In this document: piece after piece, positions 17,317 to 25,897 of the stretch
Position numbering within the stretch: position 1 is the stretch's first letter
How the letters are laid out: each line of letters begins with the position of its first letter
Assembly: GCA_963530515.1 (NCBI GenBank)
Contig: CAUSEC010000003.1
Span: 62,001-126,000, forward strand
DNA: 64,000 bases
Reading direction: 5' to 3'
Origin: CBFFRJ01 sp963530515
GTDB lineage: Bacteria; Pseudomonadota; Gammaproteobacteria; Enterobacterales; Enterobacteriaceae
Program-made: the position numbers and the translations under genes
Notes under the pieces: model-generated
What the model was told of the DNA's origin: nothing
Databases searched by the model: none
The model's input: only the letters and a program-made list of their open reading frames with translations

Positions 17317-18363
17317 TTACAGCAGCGGTTTCTGACCGCGCTGCCACCAGCGCATCAGCAGTTTATCGACGCTTTCTGTCGCACTGCCGGTAAATCTGTC
17401 CATCAGTTTTTTACGCTGCTGATAGCGCAGACCAATCACTTCATGTTTTTCGAACAGCCCCAGCAAGAGTTCGTCACTGGTCCCTACTGCATCGACAAGG
17501 CCTTTTTCCAGCGCCTGAGTGCCGTACCAGTGTTCACCTGTTGCCACCTGGTCGATATCCAGCTGCGGGCGCATCTGGTGAACGAAACCTTTAAACAAAT
17601 CATGGGTTTCATTCAGGCTTTCACGGAACTTCTGCCGCCCTTCTTCGGTGTTTTCCCCCAGCAGCGTCAGGGTACGTTTGAACTGTCCTGCGGTATGCAG
17701 TTCGATATCAATGTCTTTGCCTTTCAGGAAGCGATTAAAGTTCGGGATCTGCGCGACAACGCCAATCGAACCAATAATGGCAAACGGCGCAGCAACGATA
17801 GTATCTGCCACACAGGCCATCATGTAACCGCCGCTGGCAGCCACTTTGTCTACCGCTACGGTGAGCGGAATGTGCTTATCGCGAAGACGCTGCAACTGTG
17901 AAGCCGCCAGCCCGTAACCGTGTACCACGCCGCCCGGACTTTCCAGGCGAAGCACCACACGATCCCCAGCTTTGGCGATAGTCAGTACTGCGGTTATCTC
18001 TTCGCGTAACGCCCCCACTTCGTGGGCGTCCATACTGCCTTTGAAATCCAGTACGTAAATACGGGGTTTTGTCGTGGACGTCGACTCACCGTGTTTCGCT
18101 TTGGCTTTGGCTTCCTTTGCCTCCAGCTTTGCTTTTTTCTTTTGGGCTTTATGCCAGAGTTTCTGCTGCTGTTCGTCCAGTAGTGCAACAGCCATCTCCT
18201 CCTGCATTTCCTTATATTGTTCGCTCAGACGGGTAATTCGTAATTCACCGCGCTGACGTTTGCGCTGTGTCAGATTGACAACGAGAATAACAATAACGGC
18301 TATCGCGACGACGACAGTCGCAATTTTGGCCAAAAACAAACCATATTCAGACAGTAATTCCAC
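17317..18363 (-). CDS. sohB: Inner-membrane S49 peptidase SohB
   Basis: An N-terminal membrane helix (about residues 8-30) and a Lys/Ala-rich linker precede an S49 (SppA/ClpP-fold) protease domain. DKVAASGGYMMA contains the catalytic serine, and FAIIGSIGV follows. E. coli SohB, 349 residues, suppresses htrA loss when overexpressed; its substrates are unknown. The GTG at 18363 is chosen: the ATG three codons upstream directly abuts AAGGTGG with no spacer, and GTG-GAA-TTA-CTG gives the E. coli start (MELLSEYG). Confidence 0.93.
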   Translation of the reverse strand: MELLSEYGLFLAKIATVVVAIAVIVILVVNLTQRKRQRGELRITRLSEQYKEMQEEMAVALLDEQQQKLWHKAQKKKAKLEAKEAKAKAKHGESTSTTKPRIYVLDFKGSMDAHEVGALREEITAVLTIAKAGDRVVLRLESPGGVVHGYGLAASQLQRLRDKHIPLTVAVDKVAASGGYMMACVADTIVAAPFAIIGSIGVVAQIPNFNRFLKGKDIDIELHTAGQFKRTLTLLGENTEEGRQKFRESLNETHDLFKGFVHQMRPQLDIDQVATGEHWYGTQALEKGLVDAVGTSDELLLGLFEKHEVIGLRYQQRKKLMDRFTGSATESVDKLLMRWWQRGQKPLL

Positions 18364-18573
18364 GCATTCCACCTTGGTTCAGCCACTTAACGTTCATACC
18401 CAGTGTACATGAGGCTTTTCGGCGCGTCTCCCATTGCGAATGCCCGGTAACTGGCTGGTTTCACATCAATTACCCGCCCCTGGCTGCGACTCTCCGCCAG
18501 ACTGATTGAAATCAGTAGCGGTTTGAGGCATAAAGCCAACATAAGACAAACCCGCGCAGACCAAGGAGTCAGT

Positions 18574-19332
18574 GTGCATTACCAGCCACAACGCGACCTG
18601 CTACGCAACCACATTATCCTGGTGACCGGTGCCAGCGATGGCATCGGCAAAGAGGCCGCGCTGACTTACGCAGGCTACGGTGCCCGCGTCATTCTGCTTG
18701 GCCGCAATGAGCAAAAACTTCGCCTCGTTGCAGACCAGATAACCGAGGATGGCGGTCAGGCCGCCAGTGTTCACCTCCTCGACCTGGCAACCTGTACGCC
18801 GCACGATTGCCATGCCCTTGCTGAGCATCTTGCCAACCAGTACCCCCGACTGGACGGCGTACTGCATAACGCCGGATTACTCGGGGATGTTTGCCCCATG
18901 GATCAGCAAAAACCCGATGTCTGGAATGAAGTCATGCAGGTGAACGTTAACGCCACCTTCTATCTGACCCAGGCACTTCTTCCTTTATTACTCAAAGCGG
19001 AAAACGGTTCGCTGGTGTTCACCTCTTCAAGCGTGGGCCGCCAGGGCCGGGCAAACTGGGGCGCTTATGCCGCATCAAAATTTGCCACTGAAGGCATGAT
19101 GCAGGTACTCGCGGAAGAGTATCAAAACAGACTGCGGGTTAACTGTATCAATCCTGGCGGGACCCGAACGGGGATGCGTGCGAGCGCGTTTCCGTCGGAA
19201 GATCCACAAAAACTGAAAACACCGGCTGATATCATGCCGCTCTATTTATGGCTGATGGGTGATGACAGCCGCCGTAAAACAGGCATGACCTTTGACGCCC
19301 AACCAGGACGGAAACCGGGGATATCACAATGA
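18574..19332 (+). CDS. yciK: Short-chain dehydrogenase/reductase YciK
   Basis: This 252-residue classical SDR has the Rossmann motif TGASDGIG, LHNAG, the serine in VFTSSS and the catalytic YAASK. E. coli YciK is a putative oxidoreductase of unknown substrate. The GTG at 18574 after AAGGAG yields the E. coli start (M/V-HYQP); the longer frame from 18523 adds 17 unmatched residues. The stop overlaps the btuR start by 4 bases (ATGA), so the two are co-translated. Confidence 0.93.
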   Translation: MHYQPQRDLLRNHIILVTGASDGIGKEAALTYAGYGARVILLGRNEQKLRLVADQITEDGGQAASVHLLDLATCTPHDCHALAEHLANQYPRLDGVLHNAGLLGDVCPMDQQKPDVWNEVMQVNVNATFYLTQALLPLLLKAENGSLVFTSSSVGRQGRANWGAYAASKFATEGMMQVLAEEYQNRLRVNCINPGGTRTGMRASAFPSEDPQKLKTPADIMPLYLWLMGDDSRRKTGMTFDAQPGRKPGISQ

Positions 19333-19919
19333 GTGAAGAACGTTACCAGCAACGCCAACAGCGGGTAAAAGACAGAGTGGATGCGCGCGTGGCTGCTGCC
19401 CAGGATGAGCGCGGCATTATTATCGTTTTCACCGGCAACGGTAAGGGAAAAACCACGGCGGCTTTTGGTACGGCGACCCGCGCCGTCGGGCATGACAAGA
19501 AAGTGGGCGTCATCCAGTTCATTAAAGGAACCTGGCCAAACGGCGAGCGTAACCTGCTGGAACCGCTGGGCGTGGAATTCCAGGTCATGGCAACCGGTTT
19601 TACCTGGGAAACGCAGAATAAAGAGAGTGATACAGCAGCCTGTCTGGCAGTCTGGGAACATGCGCAGCGCATGCTGGCCGATGACACTCTGGACATGGTA
19701 TTGCTTGATGAGCTGACGTATATGGTGGCGTACGATTACCTGCCGCTGGAATCAGTTCTTGAAGCACTGAAAAATCGCCCCGCCAGCCAGACGGTGATCA
19801 TTACGGGTCGCGGCTGCCACCGGGATATTCTGGAGCTGGCCGATACGGTCAGTGAATTGCGCCCGGTGAAACACGCGTTTGAAGCCGGCGTGAAGGCGCA
19901 GATCGGGATTGATTACTGA
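19329..19919 (+). CDS. btuR: Cob(I)yrinic acid a,c-diamide adenosyltransferase (BtuR/CobA)
   Basis: It adenosylates corrinoids with ATP, producing the coenzyme B12 form. The 196-residue protein has a P-loop with the family-specific sequence GNGKGKTT at residues 36-43, and the DELTYM motif. Length equals E. coli BtuR. It is coupled to yciK through a 4-base overlap and is followed by an intrinsic terminator shared with rluB. Confidence 0.96.
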   Translation: MSEERYQQRQQRVKDRVDARVAAAQDERGIIIVFTGNGKGKTTAAFGTATRAVGHDKKVGVIQFIKGTWPNGERNLLEPLGVEFQVMATGFTWETQNKESDTAACLAVWEHAQRMLADDTLDMVLLDELTYMVAYDYLPLESVLEALKNRPASQTVIITGRGCHRDILELADTVSELRPVKHAFEAGVKAQIGIDY

Positions 19920-19941
19920 ATCGAGGTGTTGTTCAAGACAA

Positions 19942-19967
19942 TAAAAAAGGGCTTTCGCCCTTTTTTT
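19942..19967. terminator. Bidirectional terminator between btuR and rluB
   Basis: AAAAAAGGGC-TTTC-GCCCTTTTTTT is a symmetric stem with A and T runs on either side. The right-hand T run includes the rluB stop codon. Confidence 0.92.
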
Positions 19968-20865
19968 ATTGACCGTTACCGTTGTTACGGCTGCTCGACC
20001 GGCGACCACCCGGAGCCTGACGACTGCCGGTGACCTGGGTGTGGCGTTTCACTGCACGACGAATCTGATTCGCCTTCATGCGGCGACGATCTTTTTCGAC
20101 CGCCACTTTCGATGCCGTTTCTGGCGTCAGCTCAACCAGTTCGCGCAGGTAGTTGGTCTGCGCCAGATCCAGTTCGGTATAACCACCACGTGGTAAACCT
20201 TTTGGCAGCGGAATGTCACCGTAACGCACACGAATCAGGCGACTGACCTGCACGCCAACGGCTTCCCACAGACGACGAACCTCACGGTTACGGCCTTCTG
20301 TCAGGGTCACGTTGTACCACTGGTTGATCCCCTCACCACCGCTAAACTTGATAGTTTTAAACGCCGCCGGGCCATCTTCCAGCTGCACACCACGACCGAG
20401 ATCGCGCAGCTTCGCTTCATCAATCTGACCAAAAACACGTACGGCGTATTCACGCTCAACTTCACGGCTTGGGTGCATCAGACGGTTAGCCAGCTCACCG
20501 TCGGTGGTGAACAGCAACAGACCACAGGTGTTAACGTCCAGACGCCCTACGGCAATCCAGCGCGCACCGCGCAGTTTCGGCAGGCGGTCGAACACGGTCG
20601 GACGCCCTTCCGGATCGTTACGGGTGCAAAGCTCGCCTTCTGGTTTGTAGTACGCCAGTACGCGACAGATCTGCTCAACGGATTCCTTCACGGAGATAAG
20701 ATGACCGTCGATACGAATTTTCAGTGCCGGGGTCACTTCAACGCGGTCGCCGAGCGTGGCAATTTTACCGTCAACGCTCACGCGGCCTGCTTCAATAATG
20801 GTTTCGATTTCACGGCGGGAACCGTGGCCAGCTCGCGCCAGCACTTTCTGTAACTTCTCGCTCAT
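19966..20865 (-). CDS. rluB: 23S rRNA pseudouridine(2605) synthase RluB
   Basis: The 299-residue protein carries an N-terminal S4 RNA-binding domain (about 3-60) and a pseudouridine synthase domain with the catalytic Asp110 in GRLDVNTCGLLLFT. It modifies U2605 of 23S rRNA. A basic, Arg/Gly/Asn-rich tail ends the protein, and is a little longer than E. coli (291). The ATG at 20865, preceded by GAGGAAAG, gives the conserved MSEKLQKVLARAGHGSRR; the nine residues upstream to 20892 are not conserved. Confidence 0.96.
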   Translation of the reverse strand: MSEKLQKVLARAGHGSRREIETIIEAGRVSVDGKIATLGDRVEVTPALKIRIDGHLISVKESVEQICRVLAYYKPEGELCTRNDPEGRPTVFDRLPKLRGARWIAVGRLDVNTCGLLLFTTDGELANRLMHPSREVEREYAVRVFGQIDEAKLRDLGRGVQLEDGPAAFKTIKFSGGEGINQWYNVTLTEGRNREVRRLWEAVGVQVSRLIRVRYGDIPLPKGLPRGGYTELDLAQTNYLRELVELTPETASKVAVEKDRRRMKANQIRRAVKRHTQVTGSRQAPGGRRSSSRNNGNGQ

Positions 20866-20963
20866 AGAGCTTTCCTCGGGTGTCGCCTTCACAGGCGTCG
20901 AATAAGGTCATCAGGCCGCAGCGGCGCCTGTGAAATGGCCGCGTAGTATAGCGACTTGCTGGA

Positions 20964-21584
20964 TTATAAGAAAGGCTTAACGTCGCCGACGCCTTCGCGA
21001 ATCACCATTGGCGCATCATCCGTGAGATCGACAACCGTTGTCGGCTGTTGCCCCAGATATCCCCCGTGGATAATCAGGTCAACCACCTTTTCCAGGCGAT
21101 CTTTGATTTCATCCGGGTCGGATTCCGTAAACTCACTTCCCGGCAGCATCAACGACGTTGACAGCATAGGTTCACCCAACGCTGCCAGCAGGTCGACCGC
21201 AATCGGGTTGGCAGGTACGCGAAGACCGATGGTTTTACGCTTTTCCTGCAGCAGACGACGCGGAACTTCTTTGGTGCCTTTAAGAATAAAAGTGTAGTTG
21301 CCCGGCGTGTTGTTTTTGATCAGGCGGAACGCCACGTTATCAACAAACGCGTAGGTCGACAGCTCGGATAAATCGCGACACATCAGGGTGAAATTGTGCC
21401 CGTCCGGCAACTGGCGGATGCGACAAATTCGCTCCATTGCCCCTTTATCTTCAATTTTACAGCCCAGTGCATACCCGGAGTCGGTCGGGTAGACGATGAC
21501 CCCACCTTTGCGGACAATGTCCACCGCCTGGTTAATCAGGCGTGGTTGCGGGTTATCCGGGTGAATATAGAAAAACTGACTCAT
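20964..21584 (-). CDS. yciO: YciO, YrdC/Sua5-family protein
   Basis: The 206-residue protein equals E. coli YciO in length and sequence and has a YrdC-like RNA-binding fold (GGVIVYPTDSGYALGC, KRKTIGLRVP). YrdC (TsaC) makes threonylcarbamoyl-AMP for tRNA t6A; YciO is a paralog that does not replace it fully in E. coli. The ATG at 21584 overlaps the rnm stop by 4 bases, so the pair is translationally coupled. Confidence 0.94.
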   Translation of the reverse strand: MSQFFYIHPDNPQPRLINQAVDIVRKGGVIVYPTDSGYALGCKIEDKGAMERICRIRQLPDGHNFTLMCRDLSELSTYAFVDNVAFRLIKNNTPGNYTFILKGTKEVPRRLLQEKRKTIGLRVPANPIAVDLLAALGEPMLSTSLMLPGSEFTESDPDEIKDRLEKVVDLIIHGGYLGQQPTTVVDLTDDAPMVIREGVGDVKPFL

Positions 21585-22462
21585 ACTTCCCTCTCTGTAG
21601 AGTGTTGCGGCTGCTCCCACTTAAGCCAGACGCCTTCGACATCAGCCGGAAGCCAGAGCTTGCGCCCCAGTTCAATCCACGGGCAGGGTTGATGGAAATC
21701 AGACCCTTGTGAACCCAGTAGACCGAACTGACGGGCATATTCACCAAGCTGCTTACGTTCGTTAGGAGCCTGCTGGCATTGGGCAACTTCCATTGCCTCA
21801 CCGCCGCTTTGAGCAAAATGCGCCAGCAATCTTTTCAACCATTTAGCGGATAAATCATAGCGACCTGGGTGAGCCAGTACTGCCGTTCCGCCAGAATGAT
21901 GAATCACTTCAATAGCTTGTTCTATTGTACACCACTGTGGCGGAACGTAGCCGGTTTTCCCGCGCGCGAGGTATTTTTTGAATACATCAGCAACCGAATT
22001 AGCCTTGCCCATTTCCACTAAAAAACGGGCATAGTGGCCACGCGTAATTGCCGCGCCCTGAGCCAGACGTTGTGCGCCTTCCCATGCGCCGGGAATATGC
22101 GCTTTTTCAAGACGCTCTGCGATAAGCTGCGCCCGCAACTGACGACGTTCATGCTGCTGTTGTAAAAACTCACGCATCAGCGGATTTTCAATATCGATGT
22201 TTAAACCCACAATGTGAATTTCGTGATTTTCCCAGACGGTCGAAATCTCAACGCCAGTTATCAGGCGCAGGTTAAGTCCGGCACGGGCAATTTCTTCACG
22301 TGCAGCGACGATCCCGTCCGTGGTGTCATGATCGGTGATGGCCAGCGTGCCAACGCGCATTTCGACGGCGCGATGCACCAGTGCTTCGGGGCTCAAAAGC
22401 CCATCAGACGCAAGAGTGTGACTGTGCAGGTCATAAATAATAGCGTAATTCGTGTCGCTCAA
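21581..22462 (-). CDS. rnm: 5'-3' exoribonuclease RNase AM (Rnm, YciV/TrpH), PHP domain
   Basis: The 293-residue PHP-fold hydrolase has the metal-binding start YDLHSHTLASDG (Asp11, His13, His15, Asp20), ITDHDTTDG, and HPGRYD and SDFHQP further on. In E. coli YciV matures the 5' ends of 5S, 16S and 23S rRNA and degrades short RNAs and pAp. It is divergent from the trp operon and forms an operon with yciO. Confidence 0.94.
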   Translation of the reverse strand: MSDTNYAIIYDLHSHTLASDGLLSPEALVHRAVEMRVGTLAITDHDTTDGIVAAREEIARAGLNLRLITGVEISTVWENHEIHIVGLNIDIENPLMREFLQQQHERRQLRAQLIAERLEKAHIPGAWEGAQRLAQGAAITRGHYARFLVEMGKANSVADVFKKYLARGKTGYVPPQWCTIEQAIEVIHHSGGTAVLAHPGRYDLSAKWLKRLLAHFAQSGGEAMEVAQCQQAPNERKQLGEYARQFGLLGSQGSDFHQPCPWIELGRKLWLPADVEGVWLKWEQPQHSTEREV

Positions 22463-22537
22463 AAGCGGCTCCAGTACGGGGTGAATCAGAGTTTGCGCGC
22501 TATCATAACGTTACATGATGATTTTCTGAAATCAGGG

Positions 22538-22571
22538 TTGACATTCGCCCCTCGAACTAGTTAACTAGTAC
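22538..22571 (+). promoter_or_regulatory. trp promoter and TrpR operator
   Basis: -35 TTGACA (22538-22543), a 17-bp spacer and -10 TTAACT (22561-22566). The operator CGAACTAGTTAACTAGTACG (22552-22571) overlaps the -10 and is the same palindrome as in E. coli, so tryptophan-bound TrpR should repress here. Confidence 0.95.
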
Positions 22572-22598
22572 GCAAGTTCACTCAACGAGGTATCGACC

Positions 22599-22646
22599 AT
22601 GAATACGCACTTTTCCCTGAATAACCGCTGGTGGCGCACTCCCTGA
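22599..22646 (+). CDS. trpL: trp operon leader peptide
   Basis: A 15-residue peptide, MNTHFSLNNRWWRTP, with AACGAGG before the ATG. The tandem Trp codons (TGGTGG) make ribosome stalling depend on charged tRNA-Trp, the control step of attenuation. E. coli trpL is 14 residues with the same WW pair. Confidence 0.96.
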   Translation: MNTHFSLNNRWWRTP

Positions 22647-22688
22647 AACGGGCTGTGTCTCCGTGCGTATTCAGCACACCGATACCTG

Positions 22689-22713
22689 GCCCGCCATTTG
22701 AGCGGGCTTTTTT
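22689..22713 (+). terminator. trp attenuator (3:4 terminator hairpin)
   Basis: GCCCGC-CATTTGA-GCGGGC followed by TTTTTT just upstream of trpE. The preceding ACGGGCTG and CACCGATACCTGG segments can form the competing antiterminator. Confidence 0.93.
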
Positions 22714-22739
22714 ATGGAACATAATAAATGAGAGCGATG

Positions 22740-24302
22740 ATGCAAAAGCAAAAACCGACACTCGAACTGCTGACCAGCAATGCACTTTACCGGGAAAACC
22801 CGACCGCATTGTTCCATCAACTTTGCGGCGCACGTCCGGCAACTTTATTGCTGGAATCGGCCGATATCGACAGCAAAAATGATTTGAAAAGCCTGCTGCT
22901 CGTCGACAGCGCGCTGCGTATTACCGCATTAGGTGACACCGTCACTATTCAGGCATTAACGGCCAACGGCGCGTCATTGCTGACGTTACTGGATGCCGCC
23001 CTCCCGGCAGGAGTGGACAATACCGTCACTTCTGAGGGCCGTGAATTGCGCTTTCCACCGGTAAGCTCGCTGCTGGATGAAGATGCTCGCCTGTGCTCGC
23101 TTTCTGTTTTTGACGCCTTCCGTCTGCTGCAGGATCTCGTGAATGTGCCGGAAAATGAGCGCGAAGCCATGTTCTTCGGCGGCCTGTTCGCTTATGACCT
23201 GGTCGCCGGCTTTGAAGATTTACCGGCGCTGAATCACGACAGACGTTGCCCGGATTACTGCTTTTACCTCGCGGAAAGCCTGCTGGTTATCGACCACCAG
23301 AAACAGCAGACCCGCATTCAGGTCAGCGTTTTCTCTGACGATGTGGAGGAGAGAGCGCGCCTCGAACAACGTGTTGAAACACTGCGCCAGCAGTTGAATG
23401 AACCGCCGGTTCCGCTGCCGGTCGAGAATGTTGGCAATATGCGCGTTGAATGCAATCAGAGCGATGAAGAATATGGTGCCGTTGTGCGTCAGATGCAAAA
23501 AGCCATTCGCGCCGGTGAAATTTTCCAGGTTGTACCGTCCCGCCGCTTCACCCTGCCGTGCCCTTCTCCGTTGGCAGCCTATGAAGTGCTGAAAAAGAGC
23601 AACCCAAGCCCGTACATGTTCTTTATGCAGGATGCCGATTTCGCCCTGTTCGGTGCCTCCCCGGAAAGCTCACTGAAATACGACGCCACCTCCCGCCAGA
23701 TTGAGATCTACCCGATTGCCGGCACACGCCCACGCGGCCGCCATGCAGATGGTACGCTGGATCGCGACCTGGACAGCCGTATTGAGCTGGACATGCGTAC
23801 CGATCACAAAGAGCTGTCTGAGCACCTGATGCTGGTGGATTTGGCCCGTAACGACCTGGCGCGCATCTGCACCCCTGGCAGCCGTTACGTCGCAGACCTG
23901 ACCAAAGTCGACCGCTACTCGTTTGTGATGCATCTGGTTTCCCGCGTGGTGGGTGAGCTGCGTCACGATCTGGATGTGCTGCACGCCTACCGTGCCTGCA
24001 TGAACATGGGCACCCTGAGCGGTGCGCCAAAAGTGCGCGCCATGCAACTGATTGCCCATGCAGAAGGTTCACGCCGTGGCAGCTACGGCGGCGCGGTGGG
24101 CTACTTCACCGCTCACGGCGATCTCGATACCTGCATCGTGATTCGTTCCGCCTGGGTCGAGGATGGCGTCGCCACCGTTCAGGCCGGTGCTGGCGTGGTG
24201 CTGGACTCCGTTCCGCAGTCTGAAGCTGATGAAACCCGTAATAAAGCCCGCGCTGTTCTGCGCGCCATTGCTAAAGCGCATAACGCCGAGGAGACGTTCT
24301 GA
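22740..24302 (+). CDS. trpE: Anthranilate synthase component I
   Basis: It makes anthranilate from chorismate, using ammonia from the TrpD glutaminase. The 520-residue protein has the tryptophan feedback element LLLESAD (Ser40) near the N-terminus and the chorismate-binding C-terminal domain (PIAGTRPRGR, NDLARIC, GAPKVRAM, YGGAVGY). Three in-frame ATGs are near (22728, 22737, 22740); the last gives the E. coli start and has GAGAG at a 7-base spacing. The stop overlaps the trpD start by one base. Confidence 0.97.
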   Translation: MQKQKPTLELLTSNALYRENPTALFHQLCGARPATLLLESADIDSKNDLKSLLLVDSALRITALGDTVTIQALTANGASLLTLLDAALPAGVDNTVTSEGRELRFPPVSSLLDEDARLCSLSVFDAFRLLQDLVNVPENEREAMFFGGLFAYDLVAGFEDLPALNHDRRCPDYCFYLAESLLVIDHQKQQTRIQVSVFSDDVEERARLEQRVETLRQQLNEPPVPLPVENVGNMRVECNQSDEEYGAVVRQMQKAIRAGEIFQVVPSRRFTLPCPSPLAAYEVLKKSNPSPYMFFMQDADFALFGASPESSLKYDATSRQIEIYPIAGTRPRGRHADGTLDRDLDSRIELDMRTDHKELSEHLMLVDLARNDLARICTPGSRYVADLTKVDRYSFVMHLVSRVVGELRHDLDVLHAYRACMNMGTLSGAPKVRAMQLIAHAEGSRRGSYGGAVGYFTAHGDLDTCIVIRSAWVEDGVATVQAGAGVVLDSVPQSEADETRNKARAVLRAIAKAHNAEETF

Positions 24303-25897
24303 TGGCCGACATTCTGTTGCTCGATAATATCGATTCCTTTACCTATAACCTCGCCGATCAACTGCGTGCGAGCGGCCATAATGTGGTGATTTACCGTAAC
24401 CACGTGCCTGCCCAGACCTTGATTGATCGCCTGGGCACCATGAAAAATCCGGTGCTGATGCTCTCGCCGGGTCCTGGTGCGCCGTCAGAAGCGGGCTGTA
24501 TGCCGGAGCTGCTGACCCGCATGCGCGGCAAACTGCCGATTATCGGCATTTGCCTTGGCCATCAGGCGATTGTTGAAGCCTACGGCGGCTATGTTGGCCA
24601 GGCGGGGGAAATCCTGCACGGTAAAGCGTCCAGCATAGAACATGATAATCAGGCGATGTTCGCCGGTCTGCCAAACCCGCTGCCGGTTGCACGCTACCAC
24701 TCGCTGGTGGGCAGCAACATTCCGGCAGGATTGACCATTAACGCGCACTTTAATGGCATGGTGATGGCCGTTCGTCACGACGCTGACCGCGTATGTGGAT
24801 TCCAGTTCCACCCGGAATCTATCCTGACGGCACAGGGTGCGCGTCTGTTAGAGCAGACTCTGGCCTGGGCGTTGCAGAAGCTGGAGCAGACCAACACGCT
24901 GCAACCGATTCTGGAAAAACTGTATCAGGCGCAAACCCTGAGCCAGCAGGAAAGCCACCAGCTTTTCTCCGCGGTGGTTCGCGGCGAACTGAAGCCAGAG
25001 CAACTCGCGGCGGCGCTGGTCAGCATGAAGGTACGCGGTGAGCATCCCAACGAGATCGCCGGGGCGGCAACGGCGTTGCTGGAAAACGCAGCCCCCTTCC
25101 CCCGTCCGGATTATGCCTTTGCCGACATTGTGGGCACCGGCGGCGACGGCAGCAACAGCATCAATATTTCGACGGCCAGCGCGTTCGTGGCCGCCGCCTG
25201 CGGGCTGAAGGTCGCCAAACACGGCAACCGTAGCGTCTCCAGCCGTTCTGGATCGTCCGATTTGCTGGCAGCGTTCGGCATCAATCTGGACATGAATGCC
25301 GATAAATCCCGCGCGGCGCTGGACGAACTGGGCGTGTGCTTCCTGTTTGCGCCCAAATATCACACCGGTTTCCGCCATGCAATGCCGGTGCGTCAGCAGC
25401 TGAAAACCCGCACGCTTTTTAACGTGCTCGGCCCGCTGATTAACCCGGCGCACCCGCCACTGGCGCTGATTGGTGTTTACAGTCCTGAGCTGGTGTTGCC
25501 GATTGCAGAAACGCTGCGCGTGCTGGGTTACAAACGTGCAGCGGTGGTACACAGTGGCGGGATGGATGAAGTGTCTCTGCATGCGCCGACCGTTGTGGCG
25601 GAGCTGCATGAAGGTGAAATTAAGAGCTACCAACTGACCGCGGCTGATTTTGGCCTCACACCTTACCATCAGGAAGCGCTTGCAGGCGGCACGCCGGAAG
25701 AAAACCGTGACATTCTGACCCGCTTATTACAAGGTAAAGGTGACGCCGCCCATGAGGCTGCCGTTGCAGCAAACGTTGCGATGTTGATGCGTTTGCACGG
25801 TGAAGAAGATTTGCAGGCTAACGCTCAGAAGGTACTGGATGTGCTTCATAGCGGTACCGCGTACGACAAAGTCGCCCAACTTGCGGCAAGAGGATAA
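24302..25897 (+). CDS. trpD: Anthranilate synthase glutaminase / anthranilate phosphoribosyltransferase fusion
   Basis: The 531-residue bifunctional TrpG-TrpD protein is typical of enterobacteria. Residues 1-195 are a class I glutamine amidotransferase with nucleophile Cys84 (GICLGHQAI) and the FQFHPES motif. Residues from about 200 are anthranilate phosphoribosyltransferase (GTGGDGSNSINIST, KHGNRS). It partners with TrpE and performs step two of the pathway. The start is coupled to the trpE stop (TGATG). Confidence 0.98.
   Translation: MADILLLDNIDSFTYNLADQLRASGHNVVIYRNHVPAQTLIDRLGTMKNPVLMLSPGPGAPSEAGCMPELLTRMRGKLPIIGICLGHQAIVEAYGGYVGQAGEILHGKASSIEHDNQAMFAGLPNPLPVARYHSLVGSNIPAGLTINAHFNGMVMAVRHDADRVCGFQFHPESILTAQGARLLEQTLAWALQKLEQTNTLQPILEKLYQAQTLSQQESHQLFSAVVRGELKPEQLAAALVSMKVRGEHPNEIAGAATALLENAAPFPRPDYAFADIVGTGGDGSNSINISTASAFVAAACGLKVAKHGNRSVSSRSGSSDLLAAFGINLDMNADKSRAALDELGVCFLFAPKYHTGFRHAMPVRQQLKTRTLFNVLGPLINPAHPPLALIGVYSPELVLPIAETLRVLGYKRAAVVHSGGMDEVSLHAPTVVAELHEGEIKSYQLTAADFGLTPYHQEALAGGTPEENRDILTRLLQGKGDAAHEAAVAANVAMLMRLHGEEDLQANAQKVLDVLHSGTAYDKVAQLAARG

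Noticed and set aside
22719..22739. Longer trpE starts at 22728 and 22737
   Set aside because: The ATG at 22740 reproduces the family start and has the best-spaced ribosome-binding site.
24848..25669. 273-residue frame antisense to trpD
   Set aside because: Low-complexity Arg/Gln/His composition and full overlap with a certain gene.
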